From: Simmondsia chinensis | Taxonomy: Eukaryota > Streptophyta > Magnoliopsida > Caryophyllales > Simmondsiaceae | Direction: 5' to 3' | Length of the DNA stretch: 64,000 nucleotides | Assembly (NCBI GenBank): GCA_018398585.1 | Contig: JAGTTD010000015.1 | Location: 997,001-1,061,000 of the forward strand | Shown here: piece after piece, positions 1-12,800 of the stretch | How positions within the stretch are numbered: position 1 is the first letter of the stretch | Layout: each line of letters opens with the position of its first letter | Notes under the pieces: model-generated | Told to the model about the DNA's origin: nothing | Databases searched by the model: none | Seen by the model: only the letters and a program-made list of their open reading frames with translations | Position numbers and translations under genes: made by a program

Positions 1-529
1 GAGTTATAATGCTGATTGATTTTTAAATAAAATTTTATTTGGGTTTATATGTAAATGTTATATGTCTTAGCTTCAAGAGTCGGATCCAAATTCCAGAATA
101 ATTTATCTAATAAGATCTTTGGCTGATTGTATGTGGAATCATGGGTACAACCAAAAAATATTATGAGTAATTGGAGGGTTTTTGAAAATAATCTTCCTTT
201 GGATAACTCTTTTTAAGGTTGAGTTTATATTTATTTTATTTACGAGAGCTGTTTTAGGGTCAGTCTCTTTGAGGCATGAAATTGTTGTTATAAAGCTCTA
301 TAAGGTTCAAAAATACTGAATGTCAACGGTTTTTTTTTTTGCGATTAGTTAATTGTAACCAAATTCAAAACAAAAAATAAAATAAAATAAAGCATGATTA
401 AAATAATAATAAAAAAATAAACTAAAAAATTCAACCTTTTTGTTCTTCACATAAAGACATCGTTGAATCTCCACCCTAATCTTCTCTCTCCTTCACTCAA
501 ATTTGACCCAAAATTCTCAAGCTTCAACC
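1..529. other. AT-rich upstream region of the mTERF gene
   Basis: No coding region is supported here. The stretch is AT-rich, with T and A runs near 330-430, and a CT-rich segment around 480-495 just before the mTERF start. It presumably holds the promoter and 5' UTR, but no motif was clear enough to call. Confidence 0.5.
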
Positions 530-1666
530 ATGCTTAAACAGAGCATCAATGGCGTCCAGTCCCGTCTCTCTCTCCACTTCAAATCCCTCATTCTCTATTC
601 AACCTCTTCAATCGACGAACCCTCCCCCCATTTCATGTTTGATTACTTGGTAAAATCCCTAGGCTTTTCTAAAGAATCCGCAATCTCCGCTTCTACCAAG
701 GTAAGCCACCTCAAATCCACGGAAAACCCTAATTCTGTAGTCGAATTCTTCAAACAATTAGGTTTAGACAGTACCCAGGTCCGCAATTTGATTTCTTCAA
801 TTCCCAATTTGCTGTTAGCCAATGTCGAAAAAACCCTAAAACCCAAAATTAGGGTTTTTCAAGATCTGGGCTTTGCTGGGTCTGATTTAGTTGATGTTGT
901 TTCTGCTAATCCTAGTATTATTACTAGAGGGTTAGATTCTCATATTTTGCCTTCAATTAAATTTTTAAGAACTCTTTTGAAGACTGATGTAAATGTGGCT
1001 AAGGCAATAAAGAGATCAAATTGGTTACTTTGTTGTAATATACCTAAGAGAATGCAACCTAATGTAGTTTTGCTTGAAAGTTATGGGTTACCCAAAGAGA
1101 AAATTAGGAAGTTTGTAGTGCAAAATCCGAGATATTTGTTGCATAATCCGGATTGGCTTGAGAAAAGTTTAGGTAGAGTTGAGGAAAAGTTCGGGATTCC
1201 GCCCCAATCGGCTATGTTCATGTATGGTGTTGATGTGCTCGCTTCGCTTAGTGATAAGACACTTGAATCTAAGTACAATGTGTTTAGGAGTTTCGGATGG
1301 ACTAACTCTGATATCAAGACAATGGCGAGGAAATTACCGCATTGTTTGAAGCTATCGGAGGAGAGGATTCGGAGTGGATTGAGATATTTCATGGAAGAGC
1401 TTGGTTATGAGCCCGAGTACTTGGCGTCACACCCGAAACTTTTGATGCATAGTATGGAAAAAAGGGTAATTCCTAGGTATATGGTGTTGCAAGTTTTGAA
1501 AGGGAAAAACCTTAGGAAGACGAATCCGGCTCTTTATACAGTTGTGTGTATAAGCGAGTCGAAGTTTTTAGAGGAGTATGTAATGCCGTATAGAGTCCGG
1601 TTTCCTCCTGTATACGAAGCTTACGTGAATAACAAAATGGGTTCTTTAATGGAGGTTTCCAAGTAG
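530..1666 (+). CDS. mTERF domain-containing protein (mitochondrial/chloroplast), single exon
   Basis: This 378-aa protein belongs to the plant mTERF family: nucleus-encoded, organelle-targeted helical-repeat proteins that bind organellar nucleic acid and affect transcription termination, splicing or transcript stability. The start is the ATG at 530; the open frame runs nine codons further up, but without an ATG. Residues 1-40 are rich in Ser, Arg, Leu and Lys with few acids, as in an organellar transit peptide. From about residue 60 there are repeated ~35-residue mTERF motifs with the usual leucine spacing and 'P..L' turns (for example SIPNLLLANVEKTLKPKI, SANPSIIT, NPRYLLHNPDWL, LPHCLKLSEERI, HPKLLMHSMEKRVIPRY). 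The C-terminus carries the typical SESKFLEEYV segment. Plant mTERFs are commonly intronless and of this length. It looks intact. Which organelle and which orthologue cannot be decided from sequence alone. Confidence 0.93.
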   Translation: MLKQSINGVQSRLSLHFKSLILYSTSSIDEPSPHFMFDYLVKSLGFSKESAISASTKVSHLKSTENPNSVVEFFKQLGLDSTQVRNLISSIPNLLLANVEKTLKPKIRVFQDLGFAGSDLVDVVSANPSIITRGLDSHILPSIKFLRTLLKTDVNVAKAIKRSNWLLCCNIPKRMQPNVVLLESYGLPKEKIRKFVVQNPRYLLHNPDWLEKSLGRVEEKFGIPPQSAMFMYGVDVLASLSDKTLESKYNVFRSFGWTNSDIKTMARKLPHCLKLSEERIRSGLRYFMEELGYEPEYLASHPKLLMHSMEKRVIPRYMVLQVLKGKNLRKTNPALYTVVCISESKFLEEYVMPYRVRFPPVYEAYVNNKMGSLMEVSK

Positions 1667-3468
1667 AATTTCGATTTGGTGGTCTACAACTTGTCTGAAA
1701 GGAAAAAAGATATCTGAGAGTTGTTTCCTGGATCAAAAAGAGCGTAATATCGGGGTTGCAATTTTGTTGAAGATGAAGGAGATTCTAACTATTCTTCATT
1801 GATTCTTCTTGGATGAATTGCGAATTCGAGTTTCTTGTCAAGGGAAAATTTTGTTTTTGAACCTCCATTGGCAAAAGAAGAGGATAATGGAGGTTATAAG
1901 CTCATGTTCTTGGTTTCATTTTGTTCCTTGTTTGAATTGAGATTGTTTGTTACTTGATTTCCCGATTGTCAATGAATAACTTATTTGCACCTCAAAATAT
2001 TTAGATCAAAATAACTGAGGTATCTCGAGGTCTGATCATTTATCACTTATGTACCCGTCATTTTGATATGCACGAGGGGTACCTTGAGATTTAAAAATTT
2101 GTCACTTAGGTCTCCTAGAAGGTAGAAATTTTATTAATTAAGTACCATCTATCAAAATTTAATAGATTTTCATTGACGTGGAACATGATTCCAATTGTAT
2201 ACTCTTGTTGTGATATGCTGAAATTTAGCTCAAAACACTTACAAAGCTTGTATTTATTGTCATAATTATGGTTCATTTTTGTCGGAGTCTTACAAAATCT
2301 CACCGAATTAGCATAGGGTATTTAAGTGATAAATTTCCAAACTTCAAGGTATCATATATATATATGGTAAAATGTCATCGTATATTTGTGATAAATGATA
2401 AATCTCAAGTACCTAAGTAATAGGTCTTGAATGCTCTCAGATTTGTTTTCCTGTGCTCCTTTTTTCCTCCTTCGTATGAGTCTAAGGAGCTACTTCATCT
2501 ATATATACAACAACAACAACAACAACATTCCCAGTGCCTCATGGGCTCCCACAAAAGCAGAGTCTAGGCAAAATGACATCATTTTCTTGGAACATAAATA
2601 GCAAAATAAACATATTGATCGAACAAGTTGGCTCAACACTAGATCGATGCATCTTCCATTGAAACAATTCATTCTCAAAAGGCTAACGACATTCGTTAGT
2701 ACGAAGAGATAATCATACACTTGATCAAGACGGGATTAGCCTTTTTCTTAGGTTAAAAAACAATCTAACGGGAAACCCTAAAATTAAACTACAACAAAAA
2801 GTCGTTGCTAAACATCGACAAGAAGGGCATGATCGTCTTTTTAATTTGTTGTACCGTTTACCTCTATATATTTGGCGAAGTCAATACCCGAACCCTAATT
2901 TATACCCGAACGCGATGGTGCTTTGCGAATGCTAAAGATATCACCATGCGAGGGTAAGACAAGGTGCGTTCTTGACTTCTTCCATTGATTATAGTCCCAG
3001 ATTTGAACGTTCCCTTCTCGTCTTTGTTACGCTTCTTCTGACTTCTTACTGCAAGAAGAGCAAGCATAGCCCAAAATGTTAGAAAAAGGAGTTCAAGGAT
3101 CCCAGTTAATCGGGTCGGTTTATAGCTTAAGTCGTGTCGGTTTGTTTAGTTAAACGAGTTCAGCTTGAGCCTGTTGAAGCTCGAATTTGTGGGGCTTAAA
3201 AGTTTAATTTTGAGTTGAGTTAGGTTTTAAATATGTTCATACGAGTTGGGTTTGAGTCTTTTCAAGGCCTTAGCGAACCTCAATTCGATTTAAATGAGCA
3301 CTTCTAAGCCAGGTTGGAGCTCATCCTAATTGAACTGAGCATCAGTTCATGACAAGCCATTTTCAAGCTCAAAGCCTCCAGCTTTAGTGAGCTTTGACTG
3401 TGGCAAAATGTCAAGACCGAACACTGCAAAACTCGGGTTGTACTCAACTCGTTTACTCGAAACCGAAT
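1667..3468. other. intergenic region between mTERF and the HD-Zip IV gene
   Basis: Downstream of the mTERF stop the sequence is AT-rich and non-coding. It includes one SINE/LINE tail (2508-2571) and a stretch around 3100-3390 made of AGCTCG-like words, which recurs elsewhere in the window as degenerate hAT-like repeat. The genes are convergent (mTERF plus, HD-Zip minus), so both 3' UTRs lie here. No further gene is supported. Confidence 0.6.
2508..2571 (-). mobile_element. SINE/LINE 3'-tail fragment
   Basis: A CAA repeat is followed by the body words seen in the other copies here (ccagtgcctc, gggctccca, gcagagtct). On the minus strand this is the last ~60 bp of the shared SINE/RTE 3' body with a (TTG)n tail. 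It is 5'-truncated. Confidence 0.75.
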
Positions 3469-3876
3469 TCAAAAGATCAAATTTGGAATCCTTACCATCA
3501 AAAGAGTCTTGTTATCATCACACGTAACAGCCCCCTTGATCCTTTCAACGGTACACTTGATCAAGCTGTTAACCGTTGCCACAGACCCAAGAGACAACTT
3601 GGCAGTTGGGACAGAGTCGACCAGGATTTGAAATGCAACGGTAAGTAGTGACCCACTAGACCCGACCTCTAACCCGGACCCGCTACAGTGACTCACAGGA
3701 CCATCAGGGAGAATGGCGAAGCCAGATGGGAGGAGAGCCACATAGTCAGGATCGCCCCCGTTAAGGACGACGTTCATGGCCACAATGTCCACGGGTGCAT
3801 AGATGACGTACGAGCCGGTTGGGTCTGTGGTGCTTTCTTGTAGTATCAACATGTTGCTTTGGCTTGAGTTTGCACT
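3469..3876 (-). CDS. HDG2-like: HD-Zip IV gene, coding exon 11 (C-terminus)
   Basis: Encodes [20 protein letters not shown] to [15 protein letters not shown] and then [16 protein letters not shown] before the stop. Family members normally end within a few residues of ...VERIK(A/S)xxxC, so about 13 residues here are extra. An ATG|GTAAGG at about 3500 could serve as a donor to a further exon, or the protein simply reads through. Confidence 0.85.
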   Translation of the reverse strand, partial: SANSSQSNMLILQESTTDPTGSYVIYAPVDIVAMNVVLNGGDPDYVALLPSGFAILPDGPVSHCSGSGLEVGSSGSLLTVAFQILVDSVPTAKLSLGSVATVNSLIKCTVERIKGAVTCDDNKTLLMVRIPNLIF

Positions 3877-6800
3877 CTGCAATTACAATGTTTTTGTCAG
3901 CTATAAATTAGAATTTTCTCGTGCGATGTACAAGATACTCCATCTTATTTCTTGCATCACTTTGGAGTTTTCACTTTGTAAACTTTTGTAATCGTATTTA
4001 TTGTATTCTGTTACAAACAGTGTTTAATATGACGAATTTTCTAATTCCGATCCTCAAATATTTGCATATTATATGATACTTTAGACACTTTAAATTGAAC
4101 AAAGAGGAAGATGTGCGCAAAATTGGGTTGTCATGAACAATTGATTTTGGTTAGCCTAGAGGTGTCAATAAGCTGAGCGAGCTGATAAGACTCAAAGATC
4201 CAACTCATGTCGAGCACAAACTGAGACGAGCTAGCTCGTTTAGATTAACAAGCTAAGTTCGAGCTTATTATAGCTTGAGCTTATAGGTTCTTGAGCCTAA
4301 ACAAGCCTAGTTGATCCTATCTTTATACAATTTACTAGGTTTAATATGCCTAAACGAGCCAAGCTTGAACCTAAAGAGCCAAACTGGAACTTGAACGAGC
4401 CAAGATTGATCTTAAATGAGCCTGGATAAGGTGAACCAAACTTGGAGCTCATCGAACTGGTTTTAGTGCAACCGAGCCAAGCTAACCCTAGCCTATTGCG
4501 TGTCATGCTCAAGCTTTTTGAGTTTGAAGAGCTTTGAACCGAGCCAAATAATCTAGTTAGGATGATTAAAAACCATAAGAATACAGTATTGTTTACTTAC
4601 ATTCACACGTAGGAGAGAGACGCAATTTCCAGGATCCCTCCCATTTGCAATATGTGCCATTTCTTGAACTAGTCCCCCATTTGAAAGTATATCCCACTGT
4701 TAAGTATCATATAATAGTATCACGGTTCAGGAAAGAATAAAAAGTACACGGCTATATACTTTGAAAAAATAACAAGAACGACATCGACTTCACTTCTAAA
4801 AACTGAAATAATGACACAACAAAACCAAAGAAATGACGTGATATAAATGACGGGTAAAATATGACAGTTAGTATTATACCTCGCTTCTGGAGTTCTCATC
4901 ACGGAGGAAGTCGAAGACTCTTTTAGGAGAGACTGGAATCCAAAAGGAAGTGGCAGCGCTAAGAACAATACCAGGGGGCCGACCAGGGTCATCCATGCTC
5001 TTCCTAGTCATCACCCTCACATCGTCAGCACCACTTCCAGATAATGTGGTCCATGTGTGAGCAGTCGAGGCTCCAACCCCCGTGCAAAAGCTCATTACCA
5101 TCCTCTCTGCTAGCTTCAACATGCTTTTCCGCCCTTCTGCACTCGTTATAACTGCACTCAAAAGTATACTATTATGAGTCTTTTCTGTGTGAGAGGAAGT
5201 CAGTTCTCCTACGTCGATGAAAAGATTAGTTGTTGAAATCATTTTCACTATTCATTTACATAAACAGCTAAGAACAATCGAAAAAGAAAATGACTTCTTT
5301 CAAACCAAATAGAAGTTTTGTGAGAGCAATTACCACCGCCCTCTCCGGCAGGGAAATTGCTAGCCATGATGCTCGCAAGCCTTTCACATTGTCGGTCCAA
5401 CGTTGACACCCACCGCTTGGCCCCAAAGGCTAGCCCAGAATTCACTAGCGCCCTGTATATGTTATGCACTGCTCTGTCGTCCACTTCCACATGCTCCACC
5501 CATATCACCTGTGACCGATGAAAAAAAAAAAAAGCAGCAGCAAAAACACCTTAAAAGAGTACAATTTTGTTTGATAAATTGCGACTAAACATGCCGGCCA
5601 CTCGCTAGGCGAGGCCTGAGTCCGCCCGGAACAAAACGGGGACCAAAAATAGAAAAAAACTAACACAGAACAAGAAAAAGGGAACAAAAATGCTCTCCGC
5701 AAAAAACGACCTTAAAATGTTTACTCAATAAATCGAGACATGTTGTTGAGCTTATATGTGCAGCTTAGTTTAATAGGGTTTAGTTATTAATTAAAAAATA
5801 GGTCACAACATTACTATTCACTCGTAAAAGTTAAAGTCATTTTTCTTTGTCGTCAAAAAGGAATATTAGGACAACTATTCTCGACTAAACCCATCATTAC
5901 TGTGACATTAACAAAAGTGCGACAATAACAGTGCTCTAGATATTATACACGTAATCTTTTCTCAAAAATAATACCTTCATGGGATATACAGGGTAACGCT
6001 ATTGACATGACAAAAATGTTATCCTCTAGCAATTTAATGAAATTCTGTGGTTATTATTCATTACAAGTCATAACATTGCTCTAGTAATAATATCCTTTTA
6101 CTCAAACGATCCATGTTTGGCAAGTAATTTTTCATACTATTTTTATATCTTTTAGCTTTTTGACTAGTCAAACAGCCAAGAGTACTATTTGGTAAAAATT
6201 TTATTGTTAACATTTTTATAGCGTTTAGCTGTTGAAAAGTTACTTCTCAAAAGTTAAACAATTTAGTTTCTAGCTTTTCAAACTTTATGTTAGCAAATTC
6301 TATTAATTATTTTACAATAATTCACCAACTTTAACATTTAATTTACCGAATATATTACCTATCAGCTAATAACTAATAACTAATCAATCAACTAGCAGAA
6401 ATTTGAAAAGAAGTCAACCTTGGAGTAGCCGTTGGGGAGTTCTTGGATAAGACAACCAGAAGGCCTCCTACGACACCTGAGAATTGGGCTGGGCCTCAAG
6501 CTGTCCAGTGACACGTCAACAACAGCCCACGTGCCGTCCGCGTGCTGCTTACAGTACCGCACGTAGTAGTTCTCACGTGTGGGCACCAATGGTGATGGCA
6601 CTTGCAGTTCACACGTCATCTATTTCACCAATTACACTACTACACATTATTTATTTATTTATTTTTGAACAAAACGACATCCGAAGGCAAGAACTAGCAT
6701 AACCGATAAGTCGGATACAACTTTCTAATCAAATTAGGGGTGGGGAAGACCTACTATAAATGATCACATCTACGCCTAACATGAGAAACAGCTAAACAAC

Positions 6801-9800
6801 GACCTTCAGAATTACAATAATGTATTTTCAGACTCAAGCACCGGATCCCATCAGAACTCCGAAGTTGAGCGTGCTTCGGTGAGAGTAGTACCAAGATAGG
6901 TGACCTCCTGGAAAGTCCTCATGTTGCGCCCCTCAGGTTGGGGGTTCTCGAAAACAGCCTCTCTTCAGGGTAGCACCCTGAAGGGGAAAGACTGCATACA
7001 TCTGCCCCCTTCCCCCCCGACCCTGCTTCCTTGGGACACTGCGAATGTTGTTGCACTTTCAGACTCAAGATGTTCTTCCGATGGATAGTCTTAGTAAAAA
7101 AAAAAAAAAAAAAAAAAAAAGTAACATTTGCAGTACCCAAAGTGCTCTCGCCTAAGCAGAGTCCAGGGGTGGGTGTATGCAGCCTTCCCCCTTCAGGGTG
7201 CCACCCTGAAAAAAGTCTGTTTCCGAAAAAGGTGGATAGTCTTACTACTATGCCAAATTCAGTATCTGATAAAAAATAAAAAGGCTTACAAGTTTTTATA
7301 TATACAAAATTAGTAATATATATTAAAAAAATATATTCTAAAAGATTGACCAAAAAGGCATTAACATCTTCATAGGTTACCATGTCACCTATCGTGCCAT
7401 TTCATCTTTCCTAGGTGTCACATCATCTTTTCAGTTGCCACATTATCATCTCCGACAGGTATAATAGAGCCAGTACCCTTGTTTTCTGATGAATATTAAC
7501 ATTCTTATTCTTTTTTTTTCTTATATTTGTTGTATTTCAATCCACGGAATACCAATTACTTTTCAGATAGATTCTTACTTTATTATATATGTGAATCTGA
7601 TACACGATCAGATCAAATTTCAGTAATCAAATCTGATTTGCTGATTGAGTAGGATTAATGGCAGAGAATCAAGCATTAACTAAAATTTTTTTTTGCATTA
7701 ATTAGTGTTGGACTACAAAGCTATTCCTCAGCTTAAGCTTTTGGACAGATGGTTCTTTGACATGGTATCAAATCCTTATTGACCAAGAGGTGACGAGTTC
7801 GAATCTCAACAACCCCAATTTTTAATATTAAAACAATCTAAGCACAAGGTACGAAGTGGACTTGTGCACTATCCATGCTTCAAGTCCAATTGGTGTTCGC
7901 GTGAGGGGGCATGTTGGATTATAAAACTATTCTTGAATTTTTACCCATCAGTTTAAACTTTTTTGACTGATACAGTTAGTAAAAGAAATTAAAAATAAAT
8001 ACCACTTGTAAGGCGCCGTTGTAGTTGCCAGCAACTCCGGTGGAGAGGACTTCAAGCGTCATAGCTCTTGACACTATCCCCGAAAATACACTTGCCCATT
8101 GATTCTGCACAATAATAATAATAACAGTCATTTATTATTTAGATATTCTAAAGTTTTACTGTTCGATAATATTATTGATAGAGTAAAATTGTTATTGTCA
8201 GAGCTAGAATATTATTTGTAAGAAAATTTTGTGGCACTATTTATTGTATGTCACGTCATTACTGTGTAAATAACAACTATAGTAGCTTCCTAAATATTTA
8301 TTGCTTATATATCCTCGTATTTAATTATACGTAATGAGATATTCTGTGGTATAAAAATTTTATAGATTCTACACGTATTAATGAAAGACATTTATTATTT
8401 TAGATATTCTAAAGTATAAATATCTAGTAAATTTGTGTTCGACTCTAATGAATTTTTGCAGAAAAATATTAACCTAGAATATAATTTCAACAAAGATATT
8501 TCCAGCTTTGGAAAAAATTTATTACGGGATTTGGGTTGTAGATACCTATATGGTATCAAAATCGTTTTTCATGTCAATAATTTTTGACAACATACCACCG
8601 ACTTTTGGTAGAACGCACCAATATATTTCTGGAAATATGTTTATAGTAGTATTTTTGATGAAAATTTACCGGATTACTAACTAAGGATGCATAAGTGATG
8701 TAATTTTTAAAAGGACAGGATACCTATTATATATATTAGAATATCAGAGTATATAAGCGATAGAAGATCAAATCTCAAATTATTTATGGGATAAATTTTC
8801 CAAATAAGGATATTTTTTTATAAAACAAATAGTTTAGCGCACAATGCTCCTGTCAAAGCAGGTCTTTTAAGAGTGTGTTAGTGACGTAATCTTAAGGATT
8901 CTAACAAAGATTATAGAAAGAAAAGAAAGTATAATTACCACATCCATGAGGATTTCGACGAGGTTGATATGGTTCATGATCACAACAACGGAATCCCTAG
9001 ACGCCTCAGACTTCAGCCCCGGAGGCGTAGGCCCAATTCCTCTAGGGAAAGTCCGAAAGTACTCTTCTTCATTTAAAATCTCGATTGTGTTATCAGGGCA
9101 AGGCACCCACAAGGGCTCGCCCGCTTGAGCCATCCTGATTAGCTCTTCCATAGCTGCTACTGCTAGCTCAATGATTATAGGCTTGTCTGCTTCAGCTGGT
9201 GGAGCCACTGATCTCAAGAGGTCTCCAGTGCTACCATATATATCAGTAACCATACTAGGTGGCGGCCCGAAAGTTCCAACTCCAAGGTCTAGGGAGGAGC
9301 GGGAGGTGACATGAGGAGAGAGATGAGGGTAGCTCACCAAGGGCTTTCCTACGTACTTAGCTGCAATGCCTGATATCCTATCTATCTGCAATAATCCATT
9401 CACAAAGAAATATTAAGTTATAAAGATAATGTTTTTCGGATGATAAGAAAGTACAACAATGTCGTAATAAGGGCCACCAACATCTGAGGAAAGGGGCACA
9501 TGAACTTAGATACCATGACCTTATGCAGTTCAAATTATACAGATAATTGAGGTATGTAGCAACAATGAAATCTTGGTACAAAGGTAAATAAGGTTCACAA
9601 ATGTTGCGACGTGTTGTGTTTATGATGTACGAAAAGTTTTATAAAAGACAGACCTATTCAACAAACAGGTAACTCAACCTAGTTATCAAACGGATAATTC
9701 ATGAGTTACTTAAAAAAAAAAGACGATGATAATACGCTCTTATGTTTGACACTACGGATCAACGCATAACCAATAATCAAATTAACATGAGAACATATAA

Positions 9801-12800
9801 TTCAAATTATCTTATGATAACATAGATTACAAAAAAAAATTACATATTAACAATGATATACAACTCAAATAACTTGACTTCATTATATTAACGCGTTAAA
9901 CACGTTGATAGAGCAAGTTGATTCAACCTTAATCCAAATATAACCAAATTACTTAAATCAATAAAATACGTAAGCCTGAATCCAATAAAACCTCGACTTA
10001 GACCTGCTATACTTGTATTGTGTCGTATCGTGTCAGATTCTGCCGATTTTAGTGATAAAACACAGTTAAAGCTAAACGAACCCTAAAAAAAAAAAATAAT
10101 AAAAAAAAAAAATGAGAAGAGAGTAAAGAAGAACCTCTTCACGGAGGCGAGCATTTTCAATGCGAAGTTGTTGTTCATCAAAGGACATCTCTCCAAGTGC
10201 AGCTGGCCCTCCACAATTTGGACACGTGGCGCTGCTTAGTGCTTCTTTGTACCTGACAAAATCATCGTAAGTACGGGAGGAAGGTCTCAGTAGGTATAAG
10301 AGCGAAAAAGAAATACTAGAAGCGAAGAGATAAAAGAAAATTATAAGTAAAAGCTGACTAGATGCATCATTGTCAAAGCCAGATTGAAGTGTCCTAACTT
10401 TGTGTATGGTCTGTATCATGTGCTTCTTTGTACCTTATGTTATCTGCTCTTAGCTTGTCGTTCTCTGCTCTTAGTTGTTGGTTGTCTTGCCTTTCATGTT
10501 GCGCCTGTTTCATTAACCAATAGTTGAGATCAGTTTGTGAGAGGAGTGGTGGATGAAAATGCTAGTGCAGCCAACCAGCTACAGTTTGGAACCAAGTGAC
10601 GACGCTCAATTTTATAGTGTTGATAATACGGGACCAATCAAGATTTGAGCTTTGGAAAATGATGACATTTCTTGTCTCTTGAATGGCACTTACTACAGTG
10701 AAGGTGGTCATTTTTCTTATTTTATTTTGTAATCAAATTAGTTTAAGAAAAAACTGTACTCAAGATTCACAACATATTTTAAATATGTGAAGAAACATTT
10801 AGGTAACACAAAAACTATGTAGAACTGTGAAAAGAAAGCAAAACACAATACGAAATGACTAAGATGAATCTGAATACAATGTGACACCGCTCGGTCTTGG
10901 CTCGACCAAGATACGATTCTGAACATTTTGAAACAAATAAAACTAGCATCTGTGCCCCATGCTTTGTTTTCATTTGGGTGAAAATTTTCAAGTTAAAAAA
11001 CACTAAGATCACACAAAAATGATACAAAATTAGTGAGAGAAATGAAAAGGTAACACGATGTGACTGTGCAAAATCAGAATATAACGTGACAAGATTGTAT
11101 TTTCGAGGATTTCTTACCCTCTAAATTATCAAAAAAAAGTGACAAGATTAAGTCTTGTGTTGAATCCGATACAATTTTCAATATTTCAAAGTACATAAAA
11201 CTAATTAACATGTTTTCAATGTCTTGCGATGCTTGTTTTCATTAATTGGCTTAAAATTTTCAAGTGAAGAACACTAAACTAACACAAAAAATCATATACA
11301 ATTACTAAAAGAAAGTAGAACCCAATACGAAGTCATTCATAATAGTATCTTGGGGTTGAATATTTTAGGCTTATTGTATTATAGTATCTTTCAGGTCCCC
11401 TTAGTTGGGACGCTGGTTGGTGTAATCTCGAGCAATGCTCTGTATTTATCAAAAAAAAAAAAAAAAAGAAGTCATTCATAAAAAATAAATTACAATGTCA
11501 CACAATCCAATTTTGAATTAAAACCAATACGATTTCTAACATTTTGAAACAAATAATCTAGTTCACATGTTTGCTATATTTCGTTACGTCTTCTTCCATT
11601 TATTTCATGTATCATTTTCTATTTGAAATTTTTTGGCTGTTAGAAACTAAAGACCATATTTTGGAAACAATTTTATTGAGTTTTGGCTTTTTTATTTCAA
11701 TTTTTTCATCATTCGAGTAAAGATTGAAAACAAAGAAACAAAGAACTAGAAAAACCAATTTCAAAGACTAATATTTAGTTTCTCAAAATCAGAAACTACA
11801 AACAAAAAGACAGGAATCAGATGCTTAGCTTTAGTGTAGCTTTTGTTTATAATTAGAGAGAAAACTCTCAATACAAGCTGACGTATCCACCGAAGTGGAG
11901 CCCTAGGAAAACTGCAAGGACGGGAAAAAAGTACCTTCATTTGAGTGCGTTTATTTTGGAACCAAAACTTGACTTGAAGGGGCTCCAGCCCTAATCTCCT
12001 GCTTAGCTCTTTCCTTTGCTTGTCGTCCGGATGTGGGCACTCCTTAAAGAAACTGACATCCAACCCAAATTCAAAATCATTACATCATTCAAAAGTGTTA
12101 GGTTTTGGAGAAATATACAGACTAATTGGCGTAACTAAACTGAGTTGTGATACGTGTCTTCTAGTTTTGAATTCAAGCTGGTCAGTTAGACTTTATAGAG
12201 TTTGTGGTGAAGGTAAGCTATAAGCGAGTTTTTAACTCTCTTTCAATTTAGTTTAAACTAGGTTGGACTCACTCGTGTAACCAAGTTCCTTATCGAGCCG
12301 TTATAGAGAATAACAAGCAGGTAATGAGCCACTTGTAAACAATTGCTATTAATTTTTTTTTTTCGATTAATACTGAGCGAAGCTCGAGACACAAAAGACG
12401 GCGCCTTAATTGGGCCCGGAGAAGTACAGAACGAAAATAAAAGAACTTAACCCAGAACCAACAAAAAACAATTGCTATTAATGAGACGCGCTTGGGTCAG
12501 TGACAAACAGATCTTCAGTTAAAAGGAGATTCGTTCATGAAATGTTAATTAGCTGAGTACCCCTCATTCAAACACACATTATTAAGATATCGGGCTTAAT
12601 AGAATTAGGCCCTCAACCCCTTAAAACGAGTACAAACAAGCCAAATTTTATTAAAACATGAGTGGTTCGTCGAATACTTAGATTATCTGCTGCCTTATTT
12701 GAAGACCATTTAGCATTAGTATATAGATGAACAAGAGACTAACACTCCTTAATTATAGGCCAAACAAAATGCTTAACGAAACTGTTTTTCCAAATATTTT

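Noticed and set aside
3394..3648. Plus-strand open frame
   Set aside because: Antisense shadow of the last HD-Zip IV exon.
6839..6933. Possible functional 5S rRNA gene
   Set aside because: Head lacks the first ~25 nt, has many substitutions, is fused to a SINE body and flanked by a TSD. Not a tandem 5S array.
6919..7383. 154-codon minus-strand frame
   Set aside because: Runs through two SINEs and their T tail; no coding signature.
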